This document shows, piece by piece, positions 1 to 5,760 of a stretch of DNA of 6,099 nt (position 1 is its first letter; each line of letters opens with the position of its first letter). The translations under genes and the position numbers were made by a program. Source of the DNA: Deltaproteobacteria bacterium (GTDB taxonomy: Bacteria; Myxococcota_A; UBA9160); NCBI GenBank assembly GCA_003520425.1, contig DOUU01000510.1, forward strand, positions 1-6,099, read 5' to 3'. The notes under the pieces were generated by a model. The model was given only the letters and a program-made list of their open reading frames with translations, did not search any database and was not told the origin of the DNA.

Positions 1-227
1 GCTCCGCAGATACCCGCGGGGCCGACGTGAGCTCTCTCGCCTTATGGAGTCGAGACCCCTGCGCGCTTGAAGACCAGCCCTCCGGTGTCTCCTTTGGGGG
101 CGAGCCGCGCTTCACGCGACATCAGGGGCGCCCAGATAGGTTGTTCATCCGAAAGCCTCGCGTCGACCAGACAACCCGAGACACTTCGCGAAGTGGCGCA
201 TTACTAGCGCCCCCCCGCTACCTGACC
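1..227. other. Left end, no gene that can be supported
   Basis: I see no convincing gene here. A plus-strand frame is open from the window edge to 329 (first possible start GTG at 27), but its product has no recognisable motif, is rich in Arg/Ser/Pro as expected of a chance frame in GC-rich DNA, and runs straight through the conserved stem-loop element at 228-316. The minus strand carries only very short frames. The only structures are a perfect 14-bp palindrome (cacttcgcgaagtg, 182-195) and a C-run inside an inverted repeat (tagcg...cgcta, 205-220). A short distal fragment of a gene lying to the left cannot be excluded. Confidence 0.5.
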
Positions 228-316
228 GAAGCCCTCGGAATCGTGACGGTTCCGGGGGCTTCCTCTTCTTGGCTCACTTCTGCAGTGGTGGGACTCTGGT
301 GGGAGTCAGCAAGCCG
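228..316 (+). repeat. Stem-loop repeat element, copy A
   Basis: The element starts with a very strong hairpin. Arm 228-243 pairs with arm 247-262 over 16 positions, with two G-T (G-U in RNA) wobbles and a TGA triloop. A pyrimidine- and T-rich run (tcctcttctt) follows on the plus strand. After that come a small hairpin (cact...agtg, about 275-287) and another (gactc-tggtgg-gagtc, about 292-307), closed loosely by ggct...agcc. Nearly the same order of sequence recurs at 631-718 in the same orientation, including ctcggaatcg, ggttccgg, gcttcctctt, cacttc and tggtgggagt. The hairpin plus T-rich tail could terminate transcription on the plus strand, but conservation well beyond the hairpin argues for a structured RNA or a mobile repeat rather than a simple terminator. 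I do not recognise a named RNA family. Confidence 0.6.
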
Positions 317-358
317 TTACGAGGATTAAACCGCTGGCCCGTACGTGAAAGCCGTTGG

Positions 359-571
359 CTATCGCGGCCGAACGTGGCTCCGTACGTACGAACCCACGAC
401 CACAAAACCGACTCCCATCAGGAGCCAACCGGGTAACTCGATTCCGCCGTTCTCGTTTCCTTGGTTGTTGTCACCCTGGTTGTGGTTCCCCGCGTAGGCA
501 GGTGCGGCCAAGGTCACTCCAATCACGAGGAACATCGGGACGAGCCGGGCTAGGAGCGCGCGAAACCTCAT
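359..571 (-). CDS. Small exported protein with N/Q/G-rich linker and C-terminal membrane anchor or sorting-like tail
   Basis: This is a 70-aa protein of unrecognised family. The start ATG (571-569) is fixed by a perfect AGGAGG ribosome binding site (579-584 on the complement) seven bases upstream. Residues 1-27 form a classical signal peptide: basic start (MRFRALLAR), hydrophobic core, and AYA cleavage motif. A hydrophilic linker rich in Asn, Gln and Gly follows (about residues 28-43). The C-terminus has a short motif (IELPGW), a hydrophobic helix (about residues 47-62) and a basic end (RSHVRPR). The order polar stretch, short Pro motif, helix, Arg cluster is the three-part layout of PEP-CTERM-like sorting signals processed by exosortases, but the canonical PEP triplet is absent, so a plain membrane anchor is equally possible. 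The gene stands alone, pointing away from the 744-932 frame, with stem-loop copies on both sides. Being a gene is well supported; the sorting idea is inference. Confidence 0.72.
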   Translation of the reverse strand: MRFRALLARLVPMFLVIGVTLAAPAYAGNHNQGDNNQGNENGGIELPGWLLMGVGFVVVGSYVRSHVRPR

Positions 572-598
572 GGGAGTTCCTCCTTGCCCAACCTCTCA

Positions 599-629
599 AG
601 GATACCGGTCGGCGCAACCTGCGTGTCAA
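599..629 (-). promoter_or_regulatory. Possible promoter of the small exported protein gene
   Basis: Read on the minus strand, a perfect TTGACA (-35, 629-624) is followed after 19 bases by TATCCT (-10, 604-599), four of six matches to TATAAT. The -10 lies 27 bases before the ATG, with the AGGAGG site between, so the geometry fits a short leader. The spacing is longer than the optimum of 17, which keeps confidence low. If this promoter is used, stem-loop copy B lies upstream of it and is not part of this transcript. Confidence 0.3.
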
Positions 630-630
630 A

Positions 631-718
631 CCCCTCGGAATCGCGGTGGTTCCGGGCTTCCTCTTTTTTGGCCCACTTCCGCGATGGTGAAAGCGTGGTG
701 GGAGTGGCGTCACGCCTA
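631..718 (+). repeat. Stem-loop repeat element, copy B
   Basis: This is the second long copy of the element seen at 228-316, same orientation, roughly three quarters identical by eye with one 2-base gap. The leading hairpin is 634-643 paired with 647-656 and has a CGG triloop; loss of two G residues shortens the stem compared with copy A. The T-rich run is stronger here (tcctctttttt). The downstream block keeps ggcccacttccgc and tggtgggagt and ends in a different small hairpin (ggcgt-ca-cgcc, about 707-717). It sits between two divergent frames (359-571 minus, 744-932 plus), ending 25 bases before the ATG at 744. It could be a leader RNA of the plus-strand frame, an upstream control region for the minus-strand gene, or an inserted repeat. 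Confidence 0.6.
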
Positions 719-743
719 ACTGCTCGATGTGCACCCACCACCG

Positions 744-932
744 ATGAAAAAGGTCCCGGCGAAGGAGCGTGCTCTACGCGACGAGATCGCGCATTGGCGG
801 TGGATGTTGCAAAGGGCATTCGCTCACGGCGTCGGCATCGGTGCTGCAGGCGCTCGGCTCGCGTCCGCATACATGCGGCTGTTCGCCTACAAGGAAGGTT
901 GCCGCGAAGGGCCACGCGGACGGCCGGGGTAA
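744..932 (+). CDS. Possible small hypothetical protein
   Basis: This is a 62-residue frame of unrecognised family, starting MKKVPAKERALRDEIAHWRW. An in-frame GTG at 729 would add five residues. In favour of a real gene: a natural-looking start (MKK), a charged amphipathic first half (about residues 6-24), a small-residue stretch (AHGVGIGAAGARLASAYMRL) that could form a second helix, and a location directly behind a conserved structured element. Against it: no clear ribosome binding site before either start, an Arg/Gly-rich end of the sort chance frames show in GC-rich DNA, and competing open frames on both strands. The predicted product has no signal peptide, so if real it is probably cytoplasmic and helical. 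No function can be assigned. Confidence 0.35.
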   Translation: MKKVPAKERALRDEIAHWRWMLQRAFAHGVGIGAAGARLASAYMRLFAYKEGCREGPRGRPG

Positions 933-947
933 ACGAGGCTGCTCAAA

Positions 948-976
948 GCCCCCGAAATCTTGACAGTTCCGGGGGC
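948..976 (+). repeat. Stem-loop repeat element, short copy C
   Basis: These 29 bases align without a gap to the leading hairpin of copy A (231-259), differing at about six positions. The outer stem gccccc(g)/(c)ggggggc-type pairing, the TGA at the loop position and the ttccgggggc right arm are kept. Two stem mismatches (955 with 969, 959 with 965) weaken the inner part. The T-rich run and the second half of the element are missing. It lies about 137 bases before the ATG of the large secreted protein. A TTGACA at 960-965 falls inside it, but no good -10 follows at normal spacing, so I do not call a promoter. Confidence 0.45.
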
Positions 977-1068
977 CGGGGCTGCGAAATTTCGTCGAGC
1001 GCGTCGCGAGGGTGGACGATGGACCGGACTGGATGCTCGGCCGCGCGGCGGCGATGTTCTGCGGCGCA

Positions 1069-1084
1069 GAGGCCTTTTGGCCTC
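1069..1084 (+). other. Small hairpin in the leader of the large secreted protein gene
   Basis: A perfect 6-bp stem (gaggcc/ggcctc) encloses a TTTT loop, 28 bases before the ATG at 1113. If the transcript starts upstream, this hairpin would sit just before the start codon and could affect translation. A perfect 10-bp palindrome (cgaaatttcg) also lies upstream at 985-994. Neither matches a known riboswitch or operator that I can name. Confidence 0.3.
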
Positions 1085-1112
1085 CCTCAAAGAGGCTTCG
1101 GGGCCGGCGCGG

Positions 1113-4100
1113 ATGCGGTATAGCGTGGCAGCTGCGACGACGCGGCACGATAGGTCTTGGCCTCAGACAGCGGGCCGGGCTCGCGCTGGGGTTGTCGCGA
1201 TCCTCACCCTGACGCTTGGGGCCGTACTCCCAGCCGGGATCGCTTCAGCCCAAAACGTGGGGCCTTCTCTTACGGCTCCCGCTTGCAACTCCACACTCTC
1301 GGGCACCTCCCAGACCTTCACCTGGACTGCGGCTTCTGCCGCGGACGCGGCTTGGTGGCTGTACGTCGGCTCGAGCGCGGGCGGAAGCGACTTCTTCAAT
1401 AGCGGACGCCTCGCCCCATCCGTCCTCTCCATCGTAGTCTCGGGACTTCCGAGCGACGGTAGGCTTCTGCATCTGCGCCTCTTCTTCCTCCAATCGGGCG
1501 CATGGCACTTCCTCGACTGCACCGTGCAGGCCGCGAATCTGCCGCCCCCGACCCTCTCCAGTCCAAGCTGCGGCTCGACGCTCGCCGGGAGCGCCGTGGT
1601 CTTTACATGGACGGACAACGGGGCTGGGGTCACGGACTGGTGGCTCTATCTCGGAACGAGCCAGGGAGCGAGTGACCTCCTCGAGAGCGGGGACCTCAGC
1701 GGTGGCACGACGGTGTCGGTTTCCGGCCTCCCGACCGACGGCCAGACGATCTACGTGCGCCTGTGGTATCGGACGCTCGGCCGCCCCTGGCACTTCCGTG
1801 ATTGCACCGTCACCGCAGCGACCCTTCCACCGCCCGCGCTCACGAGCCCGAGCTGTGGATCGTCTTTGACCAGCACGAGCGCGATCTTCTCCTGGGCGGA
1901 CAATGGGACCGCGGTCAAGGCTTGGTGGCTGTACGTCGGAACGAGCCGTGGTGGGCGAGACCTCTTGGACAGCGGACTTCTCACCGCCGCCGCCCTGACG
2001 CTCAGCGTGAGCGGGCTTCCGGACGACGGCCGCACCGTCTATGTGCGTCTTTGGTACCGCACCCCCGAAGCCGTGTGGCGCTTCGAGGACTGCACCTTCT
2101 CCGCGGTAAACCTTCCCGCACCGACGATTGCTTCGCCCGCCTGCGGCTCGAGCCTCACGGGCTCGGTCGTCACCTTTGAGTGGGCGGATGCCGGCCACAC
2201 GCCTGTCGCCTGGTGGCTCTACGTGGGCTCAAGCCCCGGCGCAAACGACCTCTTCGACAGCGGCCGGCTCGCGGCAAGTGCCCGCTCCATCACGGCGAGC
2301 CGCCTCCCGATCGACGGGCGGACTCTCTACGTGCGCCTCTTCTACTTGTTGGGGCCCACTTGGGGTCACAGCGACTGCGCCCTTATGGCCTTCGTGCCCC
2401 AAGCGCTGACGGTCAGCCCGCGCATCGCCGCACTCACTTTCACGAGGACGCAGCAGTTCACGGCCAGCCTCTCGGGCAGCGTCACGTGGCTGGTCGATGG
2501 CGTTGTAGGAGGTTCCTCTACTTCTGGGACGATTACCAGCACGGGTCTCTATTCACCGCCCAACAGCATCGGTACCCACGCCGTGACGTTTGCTTCGCCG
2601 GGCGGGCCCCAGTCGGCAAGTGCCACCGTATTCATCACGAACTCGCCCGGCGTTTTTACCTATCACAACGACAACCAGCGTACTGGTCTCAATCCGCAAG
2701 AAACCGTTCTCACTCCCGCCAACGTGACTCCAGCCAACTTTGGAAGGCTCTTCTCCTATCCCTTGGACGGCATCGCCTACGCCGCGCCACTTTATGTGGA
2801 AAATCTGAGCCTCCCAAACCAAGGCTTCCACAACGTCGTCTACGTAGCGACAGAGCATGACAGCGTCTACGCCTTCGACGCCGATGGGTTGACCAACAAT
2901 CCGCTCTGGCAGGTAAGCTTCATCAACCCGGCCGCCGGCGTGACCACGGTTCCCGCAGCGGATACAGGAACCACGGACATCAGCCCCGAAATCGGGATCA
3001 CCGGCACCCCGGTAATCGATCCCGCGAGTAGCACGCTGTACGTCGTCTCCAAGACCAAGGAGACCGTCGGCAATTCAACGACGTATGTGCAGCGACTGCA
3101 TGCCCTCGATCTCACGACCGGCGCCGAGAAGCTTGGGGGGCCCGTGGTCATCCAAGCGAGTGTATCGGGAAACGGCGATGGGTCGCAGGGGGGTCAAATC
3201 TCCTTTGTCCCGTTAATACAGAATCAGCGCCCCGCGCTTCTTCTTTCGAACGGCGTCGTTTATGTCGGGTTTGCCTCCCATGGAGACAATGGGCCGTACC
3301 ACGGCTGGGTACTCGGTTTCGATGCCGCCACTCTGCAGTTGGTGATGACCTACAACACCACGCCAAATGGCTCTCAAGGCGGGATCTGGCAGGGTGGCGG
3401 AGGTCTCGCCGCAGACTCCACGGGAAACATCTACTTCGTTACCGGCAACGGCACCTTCGATGCGGACTCGGGTGGGCTTGACTACGGAGATAGCATCGTG
3501 AAGATCAGCCCAAGCGGGGCCGTTTTGGACTATTTCACACCGCACGATCAATCGAACATGAACCTCCATGACCTCGATCTCGGCTCTGGGGGGCCGCTCT
3601 TGCTTCCGGACCAGAGCGGCGCCTACCCGCACTTGTTAGTCACGGCTGGAAAGACCGGTACGATCTACGTCGTCAACCGGGACAAGATGGGCGGATACAA
3701 TCCAACCGACGACAGCCAGATTCCTCAAGCTCTCGCGAACCTCCTTCCGGGCGGGACGCTGGACTCCGGCAACTTCAAGGCGCCAGTCTATTTTGCGGGG
3801 TTCGTCTACTTCGGAGCGGTCTCCGATTCGCTTAGAGCTCTCAAGTTGGGCGGTGGTTCCCTCTCCATGAGCACACAGTCACCGGAGGCCTACAGCTTCC
3901 CGGGCGCAACGATTGCGATCTCTGCGAATGGGAACACCAATGCCATTCTGTGGGCACTCGAAAGGCCGGGGGCGACCGTTCCGGCCGTTCTCCACGCCTA
4001 TGACGCAACCAACCTTGGCAGCGAGCTCTACAACAGCAATCAGGTCGGCTCGCGCGATACGTTGGACTACGCAGCGAAGTACACCCCTCCGGTTGTGGTG

Positions 4101-4160
4101 AACGGAAAGGTATTCGTTGCCTCTGTGAACCAATTGGCGGCCTATGGTCCCCTGCCGTAG
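1113..4160 (+). CDS. Large secreted protein: four tandem WWLYVGS repeats, Ig-like domain, PQQ-type beta-propeller
   Basis: A predicted 1015-aa exported protein. The frame is open back to 960, but the ATG at 1113 gives a sensible signal peptide (residues 1-46: Arg-rich n-region, hydrophobic core about 26-42, cleavage after ASA). No strong ribosome binding site is visible, so a TTG upstream or GTG at 1125 remain possible starts. Residues 52-146, 147-241, 242-337 and 338-430 are four repeats. Each has PxCxSxL near its start, WWLYVGS/T, D-S-G, GLPxDGR-x-(I/L/V)-(Y/H)-(V/L)-RL, and a second Cys near its end (DCT or DCA). The paired cysteines suggest one disulfide per repeat. Residues 431-510 form an Ig-like strand domain (TVSPR...TWLVDG...STGLYSPP). 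Residues 511-1015 resemble PQQ-like propellers, with blade signatures such as VVYVATEHDSVYAFDAD and LLVTAGKTGTIYVVNRD, beginning at the typical TYHNDNQRTGLN. No enzymatic residues or C-terminal sorting signal are evident. Likely role: extracellular or cell-surface binding protein; the ligand is unknown. Confidence 0.92.
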   Translation: MRYSVAAATTRHDRSWPQTAGRARAGVVAILTLTLGAVLPAGIASAQNVGPSLTAPACNSTLSGTSQTFTWTAASAADAAWWLYVGSSAGGSDFFNSGRLAPSVLSIVVSGLPSDGRLLHLRLFFLQSGAWHFLDCTVQAANLPPPTLSSPSCGSTLAGSAVVFTWTDNGAGVTDWWLYLGTSQGASDLLESGDLSGGTTVSVSGLPTDGQTIYVRLWYRTLGRPWHFRDCTVTAATLPPPALTSPSCGSSLTSTSAIFSWADNGTAVKAWWLYVGTSRGGRDLLDSGLLTAAALTLSVSGLPDDGRTVYVRLWYRTPEAVWRFEDCTFSAVNLPAPTIASPACGSSLTGSVVTFEWADAGHTPVAWWLYVGSSPGANDLFDSGRLAASARSITASRLPIDGRTLYVRLFYLLGPTWGHSDCALMAFVPQALTVSPRIAALTFTRTQQFTASLSGSVTWLVDGVVGGSSTSGTITSTGLYSPPNSIGTHAVTFASPGGPQSASATVFITNSPGVFTYHNDNQRTGLNPQETVLTPANVTPANFGRLFSYPLDGIAYAAPLYVENLSLPNQGFHNVVYVATEHDSVYAFDADGLTNNPLWQVSFINPAAGVTTVPAADTGTTDISPEIGITGTPVIDPASSTLYVVSKTKETVGNSTTYVQRLHALDLTTGAEKLGGPVVIQASVSGNGDGSQGGQISFVPLIQNQRPALLLSNGVVYVGFASHGDNGPYHGWVLGFDAATLQLVMTYNTTPNGSQGGIWQGGGGLAADSTGNIYFVTGNGTFDADSGGLDYGDSIVKISPSGAVLDYFTPHDQSNMNLHDLDLGSGGPLLLPDQSGAYPHLLVTAGKTGTIYVVNRDKMGGYNPTDDSQIPQALANLLPGGTLDSGNFKAPVYFAGFVYFGAVSDSLRALKLGGGSLSMSTQSPEAYSFPGATIAISANGNTNAILWALERPGATVPAVLHAYDATNLGSELYNSNQVGSRDTLDYAAKYTPPVVVNGKVFVASVNQLAAYGPLP
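1266..2402 (+). repeat. Four tandem ~95-codon repeats inside the secreted protein gene
   Basis: Unit boundaries at the DNA level are 1266-1550, 1551-1835, 1836-2123 and 2124-2402 (95, 95, 96 and 93 codons). Units 2 and 3 are the most alike at the protein level; unit 1 and unit 4 are more divergent (in unit 4 GLP is replaced by RLP and the ending is DCALMAF). Each unit carries its two cysteines about 80 residues apart. The links between units are Pro-rich (LPPP, LPAP), which fits beads-on-a-string modules. The periodicity also creates long false frames on the minus strand (for example 1245-2198). Confidence 0.88.
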
Positions 4161-4202
4161 GCCGTGCGTCTCGCCTCGGCGTGCCGCGCCCAGCTCGCTG
4201 GC

Positions 4203-4218
4203 CGAGGGGGCCCCCTCG
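4203..4218. terminator. Perfect 16-bp palindrome in the convergent intergenic region, possible terminator
   Basis: The sequence cgaggggg followed directly by ccccctcg is a perfect palindrome, 42 bases after the stop of the secreted protein gene and about 180 bases beyond the stop of the recombinase fragment that converges on it. There is no T-run on either side and no loop between the arms, so it is a poor rho-independent terminator as it stands. The flanking ctcggc (about 4176) and gccgag (4201-4206) could form a larger alternative stem. The rest of 4161-4397 shows nothing else I can support. Confidence 0.3.
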
Positions 4219-4397
4219 AGGAGGGCCGTTTGGAAACGTAAGCTTCCCCGTCAAGTTGACAGTCTGAAGCTGGAGTATCCGCTTTCATGCACCGACGTGG
4301 GGCGCCGCTACGCAGCGCAGTCGAGCGCTTTGAATTCTCAAGACGGAGACGTAGCACCCCCGGTACCCCCGACTGTCCGGCTTAGCGGGTGAGATTT

Positions 4398-5519
4398 TCA
4401 GCTCGCGCACCTCAGGGGAATGCCGCCATCGGGGAAGGCGTGTGCGACCCGGTTGTATCGCCCCCCCGCTACCACTTCGTTACCACCATCAGGGCCCGGG
4501 CCAAGCGCCTGGGCCCTTCCAATTAGGGGCACCTCGAAGAGCCCTTCCACGCGCCAGCCACGCTCCTGGTCGGCCGCGACCCGCATCCGCCGCTCGCGCA
4601 AGAGGGCCCGCAGTGCGGTCCGCGCCTCGTCGGGCGCGGCGTCGAACGCCGCGCGGAGCTGCAGAGTCTCCTCGATGATCCGACGGCGCAGAGCCTTGGT
4701 GACCAGTGTGCCCGGCCGAGCGGCAAGCCGCAGTGCGGCGGCCTCGGCTTTCAGCGCGGTGATCGCGCTCGCCACCTCGGGGATGTCTCCTGTGGCTGCG
4801 GCGAGCCGAACGAGGTTCGCAAGCTCGTGGTCGATCTCCCGCAGCCGGCTGGGGTTGGCCTGGCGCATCTGTTCGTGCGCGGCCAAGGCGGCGAAAGCCA
4901 TCTCGACGATGTAGGTCACGGTATCAGGGCTCAAGACCTCCTTCCGGATCGCGCTCAGCACAGCCCCTTCCAGCGCGGTGCGCCGTACGGCTAGGGTGCT
5001 GGCGCAAACGCTAGGCCCTCGCGTCCGGTGCCACGCGCACCCGTAGCGCTCGGGTCGGCTGAGCGCGTGGAAGCTCCCCCCGCACACCCCGCACTCAAGA
5101 AAGCCTGCGAGCAGATGCTTGCGCGGCGCGGTGCGGGCGGTGTGGGTGGCGAGGCGGCGTCCGTCTGCCGTGCGCACGTAGGGTGCGGCGCGCCGCCTCT
5201 GCTCTACCGCGACGGCCGCCCCAATCTCGTCGGAGATGATGCGCAGTTCGGGTGCTTCGCGCCGAATCCACTCCGCTTCCGGCCGCTCGTAGCGGCGACG
5301 CCTCTTCGTTTCGTGGTCCTTGATCCACTCGCTGCGATTCCACACGAGCATGCCGCGGTAGATGGGGTTGAACAGGATCACCCGCATGGCAGAGGGCGAC
5401 CACGAAGGAGTCTTACGCTTTAGGGCGCGGGGTCGGGGTGCGGGGACCCCCGCGTGGTTCAACCTGTGGGCGATCTCCTTCCACCCTGCTCCGCTCAGGT
5501 ACAGCCCAACAGCCCAGGA
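4398..5519 (-). pseudogene. Large serine recombinase, C-terminal remnant lacking the catalytic domain
   Basis: Large serine recombinases integrate or excise phages and mobile elements. Here only the rear part remains. The frame opens at 5519, right after an in-frame TAG (5522-5520); residues upstream of the first possible start (TTG, 5462) still look homologous (GAGWKEIAHRLNHAGVPAPR is the usual helix of the recombinase domain). Numbered from 5462: recombinase domain end with ILFNPIYRGMLVWNRSEW (29-46); zinc ribbon with Cys124, Cys127, Cys142 and Cys153; a helical, probably coiled-coil stretch (about 185-255); and a tail ending VVAGGRYNRV...RCAS. The N-terminal resolvase domain with its nucleophilic serine (about 150 residues plus linker) is absent, and no minus-strand frame beyond 5522 encodes it. 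The fragment should be catalytically dead. The Zn ribbon and coiled coil are otherwise undamaged, so the truncation may be recent. Confidence 0.85.
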
Positions 5520-5520
5520 C

Positions 5521-5760
5521 TACATCGATGTGCCGGTCGATCGAGATCCAGTGCCTTTTCCAGATCCTGTCGATGTGGGAAGATGTGGGACCGGGAATTG
5601 TAAGCCCTGTCCTCTTCCGATCTACTGGCGGGCTCCCGGCAACAACCATGGCTCGACCTCCGGATATCATTTCCACGGGATCGTCTGGAACCAAAATCCA
5701 AACACTTGTGTATGCTTCGCGAGGCGTGTGTCCGGCCCGAGCCTGGATCGGCTGAAATGA
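5521..5760 (+). pseudogene. C-terminal tip of a polymorphic (RHS/CDI-like) toxin, N-terminus missing
   Basis: From about 5521 the plus-strand frame ending at TGA 5758-5760 encodes about 79 residues with clear protein character. There is an Asp/Pro-rich linker (VPVDRDPVPFPDPVD), then a Cys cluster (GRCGTGNCKPCP), then NNHG, then YHFHGIVWNQNPNTCVCF, and a short basic end. Five Cys and three His in a compact domain with WNQ-x-P and C-x-C recall small C-terminal toxin tips carried by long RHS or contact-dependent polymorphic toxins. I recognise this pattern from memory and cannot name the toxin family or its catalytic residues. The same frame stays open back to 5362, but that stretch is antisense to recombinase coding sequence and is not a credible N-terminus. 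The delivery part of the toxin is therefore missing. Its stop overlaps the next gene's start as ATGA, the usual toxin-immunity arrangement. Whether it is expressed is unknown. Confidence 0.55.

Noticed and set aside
271..287. Sigma-54-like promoter in both long stem-loop copies (GG...GC around tggctcacttctgc and tggcccacttccgc)
   Set aside because: The GG and GC are separated by nine bases rather than the ten required, in both copies, so it does not meet the -24/-12 rule.
228..316. Cyclic-di-GMP (GEMM) riboswitch as an explanation of the repeat element
   Set aside because: The conserved GEMM core (GCAAA...GACGCAAAGCC-type signature) is not found in any of the copies.
471..915. Minus-strand frames at 471-734 and 568-915
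   Set aside because: Both overlap the well-supported 359-571 gene or the stem-loop element, are Arg-rich without motifs, and lack ribosome binding sites.
1245..2198. Long minus-strand open frame (317 codons) opposite the secreted protein
   Set aside because: It mirrors the repeat periodicity and codon bias of the plus-strand gene; the product is a low-complexity Arg/Gly/Ala sequence without motifs, while the plus strand encodes clear domains.
1266..2402. CRISPR-like regular repetition
   Set aside because: The periodicity is about 285 bases, lies in frame inside a protein gene, and has no short identical repeats with spacers.
4142..4357. Short minus-strand and plus-strand frames between the secreted protein and the recombinase remnant
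   Set aside because: No motifs, no ribosome binding sites, and partial overlap with the secure 3' end of the secreted protein gene.
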